A stretch of DNA of 64,000 nucleotides from Saccharothrix longispora. Its GTDB lineage: Bacteria > Actinomycetota > Actinomycetes > Mycobacteriales > Pseudonocardiaceae. Below, piece by piece: positions 1 through 9,663 of the stretch; the first letter of the stretch is position 1, and each line of letters opens with the position of its first letter. The stretch is from NCBI RefSeq assembly GCF_030852425.1, contig NZ_NSDM01000009.1:248001-312000 (forward strand), written 5' to 3'. Position numbers and translations under genes: made by a program. Below the pieces are notes generated by a model. That model saw only the letters and a program-made list of their open reading frames with translations, ran no database searches and was not told the origin of the DNA.

Positions 1-1
1 C

Positions 2-3000
2 CCGGACGCGCGCGACGGCCTCAAGCCCGTGCACCGGCGCATCCTCTTCTCGATGAACGAGCAGGGCTACCGGCCCAACAGCCCCTACGTGAAGTCGTCG
101 CGGGTCGTGGGTGATGTGATGGGCAAATACCATCCACACGGCGACACCGCCATTTACGATGCGATGGTGAGGCTCGCCCAGGACTTTTCCTTGAACGCGC
201 CGCTGGTCGATGGGCATGGCAACTTCGGAAGTCCGGACGACGGACCGGCGGCGAGTCGTTATTGCGTTGTCGGCGACACGCGGATTCGCCTTGCCGACGG
301 GTCGAGCCCGCGCATCGCCGATGTGGTGGACCTGGCCGCCGATTCCGAGGCCGACGCGGATTTCGAAGTCCTCGACAAGGACGGCAAAGCGGTCCAGGTC
401 GACAAGGTGTTCAACTCGGGTGTCCACCCGACCGTCCGGATGACGACCACATCGGGTTTCTCGCTGCGCGGCAGCGAGAACCACCTGGTCCTGTGCCTGG
501 AAGCACCGATGGGCGTGCCCCTGCTCCAGTGGCGCCGTTTGGACGAATTGCAACGGGGTGCGGTTGTGGCCGTGGCCCGCAACGCCTGGTCGCAGGTGAC
601 CCCGACCGCGCGTGAGTACGTGCTCGGTGTGCTCGCCGGGGCTTGGGTCTCGGGGGGTTTCGCGAGCGAGAACCGCGCCGGCTTCAACAATACCGATGAA
701 CACTTCTTCACAGAGGTCCTCCACGCGTACGACCAGGTGGTCGGCGGGCGGCGGTACGTGTCGGAGGGGCGGACGCCGCGGGATGGGAAACTCATCCACG
801 AGCTCGATGTCCCGGAGTGTGAGGGCGGCATGGCGGCGTTCCGTGCCAGCCCGCTGGTGGAGTTCGTCGGGCACCAGGCGCGGGACAAGTTCGTCCCGGA
901 ATTCGTGTGGAACGGCGGCTGGGGCGTCAAGCGCGCTTTCCTGATGGCGGCGTTCGAGGGTGACGGCGGTTGTCGCGCGGCGGACGGCAGCTTCACGATC
1001 CAGTACTCGACGTGCAGCGCTCGGCTCGCGGGGGAGCTGCAGGAACTCCTCGCCGAGTTCGGCGTCATCGCCGTCCACCGTCGGTACACGAGGTCCAACG
1101 GGTCGGTGGAGCACCGCCTCGTGGTGTCCGGCCTCCGCGACGTCCGCGCGTTCGCCGAGCGGGTCGGCTTCCTCAAGACGAAGCAGGCGGAGCTGCGGAG
1201 CCTGCTGCGCCGCTCGCCGCTGTCACCTCATCGCCTGAGCGCGGACAGCGTGCCGTTCGTGGCCGACTACGTGCGCGGCGCGCTGGACTTCGACCGGCGC
1301 GGCAGTGGTCGGAAGTGGCTGACGCAGCACGACTTCGACCGTGTCGAGCGGTGGGAGACCGAGCGGCTCCGGATCATCGACCGGATCAAGGACACCGAGG
1401 TCCTGGCCACGATCCTGCCGATCATGGACTCGGGTTACCGCTTCGAGGCGGTGACCGGGGTCGAGGCGTGTGAGCCGGCCGAGGTGTACTCGGTGCGCGT
1501 GAGGTCGGAGGACCACTCGTTCCTCGCGGGCGGCTTCGTCAACCACAACACCGAGGCGCGCATGTCACCCGCCGCGATGTTGTTGGTCGGGGAGTTGGGC
1601 GAGGAGACCGTCGACTTCAGGCCCAACTACGACGGGTCGCTGGAGGAACCCTCGGTCCTGCCCGCGGCCTTCCCGAACCTGCTGGTCAACGGCACGTCGG
1701 GCATCGCGGTCGGCATGGCGACGAACATGATCCCGCACAACCTGGGCGAGGTCGTGGCCGCCGCGCGGCACCTGGTGACGCACCCGGACGCGTCGCTGGA
1801 CGAGTTGATGACCTTCATCCCCGGTCCCGACCTGCCCACGGGCGGGGTGCTGCTGGGCCTGGACGAGGTGCGCAAGGCGTACGAGACCGGGCGCGGTGTG
1901 GTGCGGATGCGGGCGAAGGTGGAGACCGGGTTGCTGGAGGGCAGCCGGGGGCGGCAGGCGATCACGGTCACCGAGCTGCCCTACGGGGTCGGGCCCGAGA
2001 AGATCATCGAGAAGATCACCGACGAGGTGACCAAGTCGAAGCGGCTCACCGGCATCTCGGACGTGAAGGACCTGACCGACCGGGAGAACGGCACCCGGGT
2101 CGTGATCGAGTGCAAGGTCGGCGTGAACCCGCAGGCGCTGCTCGCCGACCTGTACCGGCTCACGCCGATGGAGCAGTCGTTCGGCATCAACAACCTGGTG
2201 CTGGTGGAGGGGCAGCCGCGCACGTTGGGGCTGAAGGCGCTGTTGGAGGTGTTCCTCCAGCACCGGTACGAGGTGGTGACGCGGCGCACGCGGTTCCGCA
2301 AGCGCAAGCGCGAGGACCGGTTGCACCTGGTCGAGGGCCTGTTGAAGGCGCTGCTGGACATCGACAAGGTGATCAGGCTGATCCGGGCCAGCGAGAACGC
2401 GGCGGCGGCCCGCGAGGGCTTGATGTCGAAGTTCAAGCTGAGCGAGATCCAGGCGAACTACATCCTGGACACGCCGCTGCGCCGGTTGACCCGGTACGAC
2501 GCGCTGGAGCTGGAGGCGGAGCAGGAGCGGCTGCTCGCGGAGATCGCGGAGCTGTCGAAGATCCTGGACGACCCGGCGGTGCTGCGGCGGGTGGTGTCGA
2601 AGGAGTTGAACCAGGTCGCGAAGGACCTGGCGCAGGAGCGGCGGACGACGTTGCTGGACGGCGACCTGAAGGAGGTGCTGGCGGCGTCGAAGCCGGCCGG
2701 GCCGCTGGAGGTCGCGGACGACCCGTGCCAGGTGGTGCTGTCGGCGACGGGGTTGGTGGCGCGGACGGCGGCGGAGTCGGAGGAGTCGTCGGAGGCGCGT
2801 CGCCGGCGGGGTCGGGTGAAGCACGACGCGGTGGCGGCGACGGTGCACACGACGGCGCGCGGGCAGGTGCTGCTGGTGACGAACCGGGGGCGGGCGTTCA
2901 AGACGGACGTGCTGCCGCTGCCGGTGCTGCCGGAGCAGAGCGGCACGTTGTCGCTGAGCGGTGGCATGGCGGCGAGCGAGTTGGTGGACCTGGAGAAGGG

Positions 3001-3622
3001 CGAGCGGGTCGTCGGCATCGCGCCGCTGGTGGGCGGTGATTCGCCGGGGTTGGCGCTGGGCACGCGGATGGGCACGGTGAAGGTGTGCTCGCCGGAGTGG
3101 CCGGTCAGGTCGGACGAGTTCGAGGTGATCACCCTCAAGGAGGGTGACGAGGTGGTCGGCGCGACCTGGTTGGGCGACTCGGACGAGACGCTGGTGTTCG
3201 TGTCGTCGGAGGCGTCGTTGCTGCGGTACTCGGCGTCGCTGGTGCGCCCGCAGGGGCTCAGGGGTGGCGGCATGGCGGGCATCAACCTGGGTCCGGACGC
3301 GCACGTGGTGTTCTTCGGGGCGGTCCGGACGGACGACGACGAGCACGGTGAGCCGATGGTGGTGACGTCGTCGGGGCAGAGCGTGAAGGTGACGCCGTTC
3401 GCGGTGTACCCGGCGAAGGGGCGGGCGACCGGTGGTGTGCGGGCGCAGCGGTTCCTGAAGGGCGAGGCGGGGCTGGTGCTGGCGTGGGTGGGTCCGCGGC
3501 CGGCGGGTGCGGCGCGCAACGGGTCGCCGGTGGAGTTGCCGGAGGTGGACGAGCGGCGGGACGGTTCGGGGCACGCGCACCCCGGTCCGGACGTGGTCGG
3601 TCACCTGGTGGAGCGGGACTGA
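2..3622 (+). CDS. Type II topoisomerase (gyrase/topo IV) subunit A, intein-containing, 5'-partial
   Basis: This is the DNA-cleaving subunit of a type IIA topoisomerase. The reading frame is already open at the window edge, and about 35-40 N-terminal residues are missing judged from the position of the active tyrosine in GyrA/ParC. Before the intein the frame shows the helix-turn-helix/QRDR region (KYHPHGD) and ends at the catalytic Tyr in AASRY. After the intein it resumes with TEARMSP and the conserved [16 protein letters not shown] segment, followed by a coiled-coil tower and a C-terminal beta-pinwheel region with repeats such as [10 protein letters not shown] do not see the glutamine-arginine-rich GyrA box that marks true gyrase, so a ParC/topo IV assignment is favoured. 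No gyrB/parE is visible in the window. The stop at 3620-3622 is followed by an unrelated gene. Protein splicing should give a continuous host subunit. Confidence 0.93.
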   Translation, partial: PDARDGLKPVHRRILFSMNEQGYRPNSPYVKSSRVVGDVMGKYHPHGDTAIYDAMVRLAQDFSLNAPLVDGHGNFGSPDDGPAASRYCVVGDTRIRLADGSSPRIADVVDLAADSEADADFEVLDKDGKAVQVDKVFNSGVHPTVRMTTTSGFSLRGSENHLVLCLEAPMGVPLLQWRRLDELQRGAVVAVARNAWSQVTPTAREYVLGVLAGAWVSGGFASENRAGFNNTDEHFFTEVLHAYDQVVGGRRYVSEGRTPRDGKLIHELDVPECEGGMAAFRASPLVEFVGHQARDKFVPEFVWNGGWGVKRAFLMAAFEGDGGCRAADGSFTIQYSTCSARLAGELQELLAEFGVIAVHRRYTRSNGSVEHRLVVSGLRDVRAFAERVGFLKTKQAELRSLLRRSPLSPHRLSADSVPFVADYVRGALDFDRRGSGRKWLTQHDFDRVERWETERLRIIDRIKDTEVLATILPIMDSGYRFEAVTGVEACEPAEVYSVRVRSEDHSFLAGGFVNHNTEARMSPAAMLLVGELGEETVDFRPNYDGSLEEPSVLPAAFPNLLVNGTSGIAVGMATNMIPHNLGEVVAAARHLVTHPDASLDELMTFIPGPDLPTGGVLLGLDEVRKAYETGRGVVRMRAKVETGLLEGSRGRQAITVTELPYGVGPEKIIEKITDEVTKSKRLTGISDVKDLTDRENGTRVVIECKVGVNPQALLADLYRLTPMEQSFGINNLVLVEGQPRTLGLKALLEVFLQHRYEVVTRRTRFRKRKREDRLHLVEGLLKALLDIDKVIRLIRASENAAAAREGLMSKFKLSEIQANYILDTPLRRLTRYDALELEAEQERLLAEIAELSKILDDPAVLRRVVSKELNQVAKDLAQERRTTLLDGDLKEVLAASKPAGPLEVADDPCQVVLSATGLVARTAAESEESSEARRRRGRVKHDAVAATVHTTARGQVLLVTNRGRAFKTDVLPLPVLPEQSGTLSLSGGMAASELVDLEKGERVVGIAPLVGGDSPGLALGTRMGTVKVCSPEWPVRSDEFEVITLKEGDEVVGATWLGDSDETLVFVSSEASLLRYSASLVRPQGLRGGGMAGINLGPDAHVVFFGAVRTDDDEHGEPMVVTSSGQSVKVTPFAVYPAKGRATGGVRAQRFLKGEAGLVLAWVGPRPAGAARNGSPVELPEVDERRDGSGHAHPGPDVVGHLVERD
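263..1549 (+). other. Intein (429 aa) with LAGLIDADG-type endonuclease region
   Basis: An in-frame protein intron interrupts the topoisomerase between the active-site Tyr and the following Thr (Y|T). This is the insertion site used by the Mycobacterium xenopi GyrA intein. Splicing residues are all present: Cys1 (CVVGDT), a block B-like GSENH, a block F-like VYSVRV...DHSF, and the C-terminal His-Asn (FVNHN) followed by Thr as the +1 residue. The middle contains two LAGLIDADG-like motifs. The first, near intein residues 120-131 (LAGAWVSGG), has lost the acidic residue at the catalytic position. The second, near residues 224-236 ([10 protein letters not shown]), keeps it. Splicing is therefore predicted to be active, while the homing endonuclease may be weakened or dead. 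The insertion-site match is from known family knowledge; activity is inference. Confidence 0.93.
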
Positions 3623-3722
3623 GCCGGGGCGGGCGGCCGCCGGGAGGCGGTCGCCCGCGGGTGGTCGCGCGCGAGTGGCCGTCCGCAGGTGTGAGCGGCC
3701 GCCGTTGAGGGCACTTCAGGGT

Positions 3723-4391
3723 GTGATCACCGAGAGCGAAGTGCTGGTCCCGGCGCGGTTCGGCGGTGCGCCGGAGACGGCCCACGGCGGCTACACGTGC
3801 GGCCTGCTGGCGACGGCGGTGGAGGTCGTGGGCACGCCGGTGGTGTCGTTGGTGGCGCCCGCGCCGCTGGAGCTGCCGATGCGGCTGGAGGCGGGGCCGG
3901 ACGAGGCGGTGCTGGTGTTCGGCGAGGAGGTGGTCGCGACGATGACGACCACGGCCGAGACGATCCCGGCGGTGCCCCCGGTGAGCGCGCTGGAGGCGGA
4001 CCGGGCGGCGGAGGCGTTCGAGGGGCGGGTGGAGCACCCGTACCCGACGTGCTTCGTGTGCGGGCCGGAGAGCGTGGGCGGTCTGCTGCTGGCGCCGGGG
4101 CCGGTGGGGCCGAACGCGGTGGCGTGCCCGTGGGTGCCGGTGGAGAACTCGCCCGAGGTGGTGTGGGCGGTGCTGGACTGCCCTGCGGGCTGGGCCACGG
4201 ACGAGCCGATGGCGTTGACGAGGATGGCGGCGGAGGTGCTCGCCGCGCCGAGGGCGGGTGAGCCGCACGTGGTGGTCGCGTTGCAGGTGCAGCGGGTGGG
4301 GCCGGTGGCGAACACGCTGACCTCGATCTACGCCTCGGACGGGACGCTGGTGGCGGTCGCGACGGCGCAGTGGGCGGTGCTGGGGGTGTGA
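3723..4391 (+). CDS. Hotdog-fold-like protein, possible acyl-CoA thioesterase
   Basis: A 222-residue protein of uncertain function. The segment GGAPETAHGGYTCGLLATAV resembles the start of the central helix of hotdog thioesterases (HGG), and the protein appears to hold two related halves of about 100 residues, as expected for a double hotdog. A CFVCGP motif in the second half could bind metal or simply be structural. The chosen GTG start is the first one giving a protein beginning ITESEVLVPARFGG. An upstream GAGG at 3707-3710 is a little far from it. The longer open frame upstream overlaps the topoisomerase gene and has no homologue-like sequence. It follows the topoisomerase gene after 100 bp in the same direction. 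Confidence 0.6.
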   Translation: MITESEVLVPARFGGAPETAHGGYTCGLLATAVEVVGTPVVSLVAPAPLELPMRLEAGPDEAVLVFGEEVVATMTTTAETIPAVPPVSALEADRAAEAFEGRVEHPYPTCFVCGPESVGGLLLAPGPVGPNAVACPWVPVENSPEVVWAVLDCPAGWATDEPMALTRMAAEVLAAPRAGEPHVVVALQVQRVGPVANTLTSIYASDGTLVAVATAQWAVLGV

Positions 4392-4499
4392 GGCGGTGAC
4401 CGCTGCGGGGTGTGACCCCCGCGCCGGACGTGCGGTCGGCCGGTCCTCAGCCCGATGGCGGATTGTGGGTGGGAGGTGGTGCGCCGGAACCTCGTACCC

Positions 4500-4736
4500 A
4501 TGCGGAGAACCTCCAGCGTCCTGGGCATGTGCGCGGCCCTCCTGTTCGGTGGTGCGCACGTCGCCACCGCTGTGACCGACTGGTCCTGGGTCGGTCCCCA
4601 CACCGCGTACGACGAGTGCGAGCAGAGCGTGCAGGCGTACCGGGACGCGGGCGGCGTGGCGGGGGGCTGCTCCTTCCGGGACCTGCCGTACACCGCCGAC
4701 GACGGCTACTACTTCAGGGCGTGGCCGATCCCCTGA
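4500..4736 (+). CDS. Small secreted protein, unknown function
   Basis: A 78-residue product starting MRRTSSVLGMCAALLFGGAH, which is a typical signal peptide: two arginines, then a hydrophobic core, with a likely cleavage after ATA. The mature part is about 50 residues and contains two cysteines (DECEQ and GGCSF) that could form one disulphide. No family is recognised. Earlier in-frame starts at 4455 and 4479 exist, but the signal peptide architecture favours the ATG at 4500. No convincing ribosome-binding site is seen at the expected distance, so the start is uncertain. It converges with the flavoprotein gene on the other strand. Confidence 0.5.
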   Translation: MRRTSSVLGMCAALLFGGAHVATAVTDWSWVGPHTAYDECEQSVQAYRDAGGVAGGCSFRDLPYTADDGYYFRAWPIP

Positions 4737-4785
4737 CCGCGTCCGCACCGCCGGAACGCCGGCCGCTGCCGCGCGGCGGTGGCGG

Positions 4786-5814
4786 TCACACGCCGTTCTG
4801 GAGGACTTCGCCGTACCGCTCCAGGCTCGCGTGGGGGTGGAGCACGGCGTGCAGGTTCAGCGCGTGCACGTCGCGCCGGACCCGGTGCAGGACCTCGTCG
4901 CCCGTGCCGAGCACGTCGGCGGCGTCCTTCGCGCGCAGGCACGCCTCGCCGAGGTCGCGGCGCACGCGGGTGCGGTCCTCGGGGGTCCACGGCCGCGTGG
5001 TGGAGGACGTGCGGTCGACGGCGTCGGCGGCGCGGTGGACGTGGAACTCGGCCTCGTCGGCCAGCACGGCGGCCTCGCGCGCCCGGGGCGCGTCGGGGTG
5101 CGCCTGGACGGCTCCGCGGGCGAGGCCGGCGGCGGGCGCGCCGACGGTGGCGCACGCGGTGACGGCGTAGGGGGCGCGGAACATCGGGGTGGGGGCGGTG
5201 TGGTCGCCGTCGAGCAGCGGGGCCAGGTCGAGCACTCGTTCGGGGGGCACGAACACGCCGTCGGCGACGGTGGTGGCGCTGCCGGTGGCGCGCAGGCCGG
5301 GGGTGTGCCAGTCGTCGAGCACGGTGAGGTCGGCCGTCGGGACGGCCAGCACGACCGGCCGCCCGGTGGTGCGCACGGCCGCGACGACGGTCCAGTCGCT
5401 GTGCCGGGCGCCGGTGGTGAACGCCCAGCGGCCGTTGACGAGCACGCCGCCGGGCACGGGGGTGGCGGTCGCGGTGGTGCTGAGGATGCCGGTGATCCGC
5501 ACGTCCGGTTTGGCGAAGACCTCGTGGCGCACGGCTTCGGGGAACCGGCCCGCGACCCACGCCGACACGGTCCAGACGGCCGCCGTCCAGGCCGCCGAGC
5601 CGTCGCCGCGGGCCAGCTCGGCGATCACCCGCACGACGGTGGCCAGGTCGGCCTCCGCGCCGCCGTGCTCGCCGGCGACGCGCATCCGCAGCACGCCGGC
5701 GTCGGCCATCGCCTCCAGCGACTCCTCGTGCAGACGGCGGTGCCGGTCGCCCCAGTCGGCGTGCGCGCGCAGGACCGGGACGATCCCGGCGGCGCGCCGG
5801 ACCAGCTCGTGCAC
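4786..5814 (-). CDS. Acyl-CoA dehydrogenase-like flavoprotein
   Basis: A 342-residue protein with the acyl-CoA dehydrogenase/flavin monooxygenase fold. An N-terminal helical domain contains EESLEAMADAGVLRMRVAGEHGG, the middle beta domain contains GRWAFTTGARHSDWTVVAA (as in HsaA/DszC-like monooxygenases that act with a separate flavin reductase), and a C-terminal helical bundle follows. It is slightly shorter than the usual 380-400 residues, mainly at the C terminus. The GTG start at 5814 is chosen because the mRNA has GGGGGAA a few bases before it; the frame further upstream is not conserved-looking. It is divergent from an LLM oxidoreductase/FMN reductase pair, which could supply reduced flavin, so a joint monooxygenase pathway is plausible. 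The substrate is unknown. Confidence 0.75.
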   Translation of the reverse strand: MHELVRRAAGIVPVLRAHADWGDRHRRLHEESLEAMADAGVLRMRVAGEHGGAEADLATVVRVIAELARGDGSAAWTAAVWTVSAWVAGRFPEAVRHEVFAKPDVRITGILSTTATATPVPGGVLVNGRWAFTTGARHSDWTVVAAVRTTGRPVVLAVPTADLTVLDDWHTPGLRATGSATTVADGVFVPPERVLDLAPLLDGDHTAPTPMFRAPYAVTACATVGAPAAGLARGAVQAHPDAPRAREAAVLADEAEFHVHRAADAVDRTSSTTRPWTPEDRTRVRRDLGEACLRAKDAADVLGTGDEVLHRVRRDVHALNLHAVLHPHASLERYGEVLQNGV

Positions 5815-5925
5815 CGTGGCTTCCCCCTGGACGACGTTCGCGCGGCGGTGTGAACACCACCTTGGCGTGGTCCGCGCCACCCGGCAAGAACGGAATAGCG
5901 GACGACGATGTATCGTTGACCCGGT

Positions 5926-5943
5926 TAGTTGAAAGCGCAACTA
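5926..5943. promoter_or_regulatory. Inverted repeat, MarR-type operator candidate
   Basis: TAGTTG and CAACTA form a perfect 6+6 bp inverted repeat separated by 6 bp (AAAGCG). It lies just upstream of the ribosome-binding site of the LLM oxidoreductase gene and within the divergent intergenic region. Size and spacing fit MarR-family or related dimeric regulators. No such regulator is encoded next to it in the window. Confidence 0.55.
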
Positions 5944-5960
5944 CTTGAGGAGTGGTGGTC

Positions 5961-7040
5961 ATGCAGTTCGGTGTCTTCACCGTCGGCGACGTGACGCCCG
6001 ACCCGACGACGGGGCGGACGCCGACCGAGGCCGAGCGCATCAAGGCCATGGTCGCGATCGCGCTGAAGGCCGAGGAGGTCGGCCTGGACGTCTTCGCGAC
6101 CGGCGAGCACCACAACCCGCCGTTCGTGCCCTCCTCGCCGACGACCATGCTCGGCTGGATCGCGGCCCGGACCGAGAAGCTGATCCTCTCCACCGCCACC
6201 ACGCTGATCACCACCAACGACCCGGTGAAGATCGCCGAGGACTACGCCATGCTCCAGCACCTGGCCGACGGCCGGGTGGACCTGATCATGGGTCGCGGCA
6301 ACACCGGCCCGGTCTACCCGTGGTTCGGCAAGGACATCCGCGACGGCATCGACCTCGCCATCGAGAACTACGCCCTGCTGCGCAGGCTGTGGCGCGAGGA
6401 CGTCGTGGACTGGGAGGGCAAGCACCGCACCCCGCTCCAGTCCTTCACCGCGACGCCCCGCCCGCTCGACGGCGTGCCGCCGTTCGTCTGGCACGGGTCG
6501 ATCCGCAGCCCGCAGATCGCCGAGCAGGCCGCCTACTACGGCGACGGCTTCTTCGCCAACCACATCTTCTGGCCCAAGGAGCACTTCCAGCGGCTGATCA
6601 CGTTCTACCGCGAGCGCTTCGAGCACCACGGCCACGGCGCCGCGCACCAGGCGATCGTCGGCCTGGGCGGCCAGGTGTTCATGCGCCGCAACTCGCAGGA
6701 CGCGGTCGACGAGTTCCGGCCGTACTTCGACAACGCCCCCGTCTACGGCCACGGCCCGTCGCTGGAGGAGTTCACCTCCCAGACGCCGCTGACCGTCGGC
6801 AGCCCGCAGCAGGTCGTCGAGAAGACGCTGACCTTCCGCGAGCACTTCGGCGACTACCAGCGCCAGCTGTTCCTGATCGACCACGCGGGCCTGCCGCTCA
6901 AGACCGTGCTGGAGCAGCTCGACCTGCTCGGCGAGATCCTGCCCACCCTGCGCCGCGAGTTCGCCGTCGGCCGCCCCGCCGACGTCCCCGAGGCGCCCAC
7001 CCACCAGTCCCTGCTCGGCGCGAAGGCGGACGTGCGATGA
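5961..7040 (+). CDS. LLM-class flavin-dependent oxidoreductase
   Basis: A 359-residue bacterial luciferase-like TIM-barrel enzyme that uses reduced flavin to oxidise or reduce an unknown small molecule. It begins MQFGVFTVGD and shows the family's HADGRVDLIMGRGN-like FMN phosphate-binding segment (LADGRVDLIMGRGN) and the GLGGQVFMRR region. The length is normal for the CE1758-type subfamily. The ATG at 5961 is chosen over the GTG at 5952 because GAGGAG at 5947-5952 lies 8 nt upstream of it. The stop codon overlaps the next start (ATGA), so it is translationally coupled to an FMN reductase. This pairing is characteristic of two-component flavin systems. Confidence 0.9.
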   Translation: MQFGVFTVGDVTPDPTTGRTPTEAERIKAMVAIALKAEEVGLDVFATGEHHNPPFVPSSPTTMLGWIAARTEKLILSTATTLITTNDPVKIAEDYAMLQHLADGRVDLIMGRGNTGPVYPWFGKDIRDGIDLAIENYALLRRLWREDVVDWEGKHRTPLQSFTATPRPLDGVPPFVWHGSIRSPQIAEQAAYYGDGFFANHIFWPKEHFQRLITFYRERFEHHGHGAAHQAIVGLGGQVFMRRNSQDAVDEFRPYFDNAPVYGHGPSLEEFTSQTPLTVGSPQQVVEKTLTFREHFGDYQRQLFLIDHAGLPLKTVLEQLDLLGEILPTLRREFAVGRPADVPEAPTHQSLLGAKADVR

Positions 7041-7618
7041 CCACCCTCACCGCGGTGCACGCGGGGCTCGGCTCCCCGTCGTCCACCGAACTGCTGACCG
7101 GCCGGCTCGCCGCGTCCGCCCAGCGGCTCCTGCCCGACGCGCGGGTGCGCACCGTGCACCTGCGCGACCTGGCCCGGGACGTGGCCGACAACCTGGTCAC
7201 CGGCTTCCCGGGCGCGCGGCTGCGCGACGCGCTGGCCGAGGTGGTGGACGCCGACGCGCTGATCGCGGTCACACCGACGTTCAACGCCTCCTACAGCGGG
7301 CTGTTCAAGTCCTTCGTGGACGTGCTGGAGCCGGGCTCGCTGGAGGGCAAGCCGGTGCTCATCGGCGCGACCGGCGGCTCCGAGCGGCACTCGCTGGTGC
7401 TCGACCACGCGATGCGGCCCCTGTTCGCCCACCTGAAGGCGATCGTGCTGCCGACCGGCGTGTACGCCGCGTCGTCGGACTGGGGCGCCGAAGGGCTGCC
7501 CGGTCGCATCGACCGCGCCGCGGGCGAGCTGGCCGACCTGCTCACCGGGCGGCCCGCGCCGGCGAAGCGGTCCGGTGAGGACTTCGTGCCGTTCGACCGG
7601 CTGCTCGCCGAGCGCTGA
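7037..7618 (+). CDS. NADPH-dependent FMN reductase (CE1759-type)
   Basis: A 193-residue flavodoxin-like reductase that should supply reduced FMN to the LLM enzyme encoded immediately upstream. The N terminus shows the flavin phosphate loop GLGSPSSTELL, followed by TPTFNASYSGLFKSFVDVL (the isoalloxazine-side loop) and GATGGSERHSL. The length matches the CE1759 family. The ATG start overlaps the upstream stop by four bases, and an in-frame earlier start inside the LLM gene is not needed. Function in the pair is inferred from context and family. Confidence 0.9.
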   Translation: MTTLTAVHAGLGSPSSTELLTGRLAASAQRLLPDARVRTVHLRDLARDVADNLVTGFPGARLRDALAEVVDADALIAVTPTFNASYSGLFKSFVDVLEPGSLEGKPVLIGATGGSERHSLVLDHAMRPLFAHLKAIVLPTGVYAASSDWGAEGLPGRIDRAAGELADLLTGRPAPAKRSGEDFVPFDRLLAER

Positions 7619-7709
7619 CCACCCGGCGCCGACGACCTGTACCGGCCACCGGCGGGGAACGTCGGAACCGGGGCGATCACCGGTCGGGGCACCGCATAGG
7701 GTGCCGCCC

Positions 7710-8408
7710 ATGTCCGCCTCGCTGCACCTGGCGGTGCGCAACGCCACCGCCCTGACCACCGCGCTGGCACGGGCCCGCGGGCACGAGCTGGTGTCCCGGC
7801 CGGGGTTCCTCGCGATGAACGGGGAACCCCTGCTGCGCGTGCTGGTGCGCCGGCCCGACCCCGCCCCCGACGACCTCGCCGAACTGGCCCTGCTGGTCGA
7901 GCGGGCCCGGGCGCGGGTCGTGGTCGAGGACTCGTTCTCCACCGTCGACGGCGGCGGCCTCGGGCTGACCGCCAAGCACATGCCGGTGATGCTCCGCCAC
8001 GCCCGGCCCGTGCCGCCGCCCGCCCTGGAGGTCGTGCCCGCCCGCACCCCGGCCGACGTCGCGCTCGTCGAACGGGTCGTCGTCGACGGCTTCCCGCTGA
8101 CCGGCTTCCCGCCCGGCGGCGCGCTGCCCGCCGGCCTGCTCGACGCCGAGGGCGTGGCGCTGCACCTGGCGCGGCGCGACGGCGAACCGGCCGGCGCGTG
8201 CCTCACCGTCGCGGCCGACCACGCGATCGGCGTGTACTGGCTGGCCACCCTGCCCGCGCACCGCTCCCGCGGCGTCGGCCGCGCGCTCCTGCACGCCGTG
8301 CTCGCCGACCCCGTGCCGGCCACCCTCACCGCGACCGACGAGGGCCTGCCGCTCTACGACTCGCTCGGCTTCGAGGTGGTCACCCGCGCGACCTGGTGGT
8401 CGAACTGA
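7710..8408 (+). CDS. GNAT-family N-acetyltransferase
   Basis: A 232-residue protein whose C-terminal half is a GNAT domain. The acetyl-CoA pyrophosphate loop appears as RSRGVGRALLHAVL near residue 190, and the domain ends with YDSLGFEVVTRATWW, typical of the family. The N-terminal 100 residues are a second, degenerate GNAT-like half. There is no ribosome-binding site before the ATG. Instead TAGGGT at 7697-7702 sits 7 nt upstream, so the mRNA is probably leaderless. The acceptor substrate is unknown. Confidence 0.82.
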   Translation: MSASLHLAVRNATALTTALARARGHELVSRPGFLAMNGEPLLRVLVRRPDPAPDDLAELALLVERARARVVVEDSFSTVDGGGLGLTAKHMPVMLRHARPVPPPALEVVPARTPADVALVERVVVDGFPLTGFPPGGALPAGLLDAEGVALHLARRDGEPAGACLTVAADHAIGVYWLATLPAHRSRGVGRALLHAVLADPVPATLTATDEGLPLYDSLGFEVVTRATWWSN

Positions 8409-8778
8409 TCACCCGCGCCCCGGCCACCGCCCACCCGGCCGCCTGGTGATCCGGTCACCCACCTCCACCACGCCTCCCCGGCCATTCTCTCCGGTCCACC
8501 GGCCCGCGGCGGCGATGTGGACCGGAACGGACCAACCGACACGAAACGTGTTCCCCCGATCAGGTGGAGCGGCATTGCCGGCGCGGGTGGACGCCCGGCG
8601 AATCGGCGATGTGGATCGCGTCACGACGTGATTGCGCAATTCACCCGGCGACGTCCCGGGAACGGCCCCGGGGCACGCCTGCCGCGCTCTTTCCACACGG
8701 TGGGACACCTGCGCATACTCCCTCGCGGACGGCATCCCCGGAACGGGGAACGGGGTCCCCGTGTGGAAGACTGCCGCC
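8409..8778. other. 370-bp intergenic region upstream of hisG
   Basis: No gene is supported here. Short open frames on both strands lack recognisable sequence. hisE, which precedes hisG in many actinobacteria, is absent. Near the right end is a possible promoter and a small hairpin (ACGGGGA/TCCCCGT, 8743-8762) in what would be the hisG leader. Confidence 0.6.
8691..8719 (+). promoter_or_regulatory. Candidate hisG promoter
   Basis: TTCCAC at 8691-8696 and CATACT at 8714-8719 are separated by 17 bp, consistent with a weak sigma-70-type promoter. Transcription would start about 50 nt before the hisG ATG. Confidence 0.35.
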
Positions 8779-9642
8779 ATGGCTCCTCTTCGCTTCGCCC
8801 TGCCCAACAAGGGTTCGTTGAGTGCTCCCGCGGCCCAAATGCTGGCCGAAGCGGGCTACCGGGTGAACAGGTCCGGCCGTGAGCTGATCGTGGCGGACCC
8901 GGCAAATGACGTGCAGTTCTTTTTCCTGCGTCCCCGCGACATCGCGGTGTACGTGGGCGAGGGGTCGTTGGACGTCGGCATCACCGGTCGCGATCTGCTG
9001 CTCGATTCCACGGTGTCCGCGAAGGAGATCCTGGCGCTGGGCTTCGGCCGGGCCAGGTTCTACTTCGCGTCGAAGCCGGGGGGCATCGAGGACGCGGCCG
9101 GCCTGGAGGGCAAGCGGATCGCCACGAGCTACCCGAACCTCGTCAAGCAGCACCTCGACGAGCTGGGCCTCGATGCCCACCTCGTGCGGCTGGACGGTGC
9201 GGTCGAGACCGCCGTCGAACTGGGCGTCGCCGACGCGATCGCCGACGTCGTCGAGACCGGCATCACCCTCAAGACCTCCGGCCTGGAGACCTTCGGCTCG
9301 CCGATCCTCAAGTCCGAGGCCGTCCTGATCCGGAACGAGTCGGTCGAGGCGACACCGGGCGCCGTGCGCGCCGTCGAGATCCTGCAACGCCGCCTCCAGG
9401 GCGTGCTCATCGCCCGCCGCTACGTGATCCTCGACTTCGACTGCCCCGCCGAGGCCCAGGAGGAGGCGTTCAAGCTCGTGCCGGGCATCGAGTCGCCCAC
9501 CGTCTCGCCGCTGGCCCGCGAGGGCTGGGTCGCCGTGCGCTCCCTCGTGCCGCGCGACGACGCGCCGTTCATCATGGACGAGCTGTGGCGCGTCGGCGCC
9601 CGCGCCATCCTGGTCAGCTCCCTGGACACCTGCCGCATCTAG
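8779..9642 (+). CDS. hisG: ATP phosphoribosyltransferase, long form
   Basis: The first enzyme of histidine biosynthesis, joining ATP and PRPP to phosphoribosyl-ATP. The 287-residue product begins MAPLRFALPNKGSL, carries VGITGRDLLLDS and the PRPP loop region VELGVADAIADVVETGITL, and has the C-terminal ACT-like regulatory domain (ending AILVSSLDTCRI). It is therefore the HisZ-independent long form, feedback-inhibited by histidine. The ATG at 8779 is the normal family start. It stands alone: neither hisE nor other his genes are adjacent, and a strong terminator follows. Confidence 0.95.
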   Translation: MAPLRFALPNKGSLSAPAAQMLAEAGYRVNRSGRELIVADPANDVQFFFLRPRDIAVYVGEGSLDVGITGRDLLLDSTVSAKEILALGFGRARFYFASKPGGIEDAAGLEGKRIATSYPNLVKQHLDELGLDAHLVRLDGAVETAVELGVADAIADVVETGITLKTSGLETFGSPILKSEAVLIRNESVEATPGAVRAVEILQRRLQGVLIARRYVILDFDCPAEAQEEAFKLVPGIESPTVSPLAREGWVAVRSLVPRDDAPFIMDELWRVGARAILVSSLDTCRI

Positions 9643-9663
9643 CGGCGACACCCGGCTCACCCG

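Noticed and set aside
1565-3604. Very long open frame on the minus strand, and similar long frames opposite most genes (for example 12726-16094 plus, 58323-60365 minus)
   Set aside because: They are shadows of real genes caused by high GC at third codon positions: biased Arg/Pro/His/Gly composition, no known motifs and no sensible starts. Only the short P-loop segment inside the last one is meaningful.
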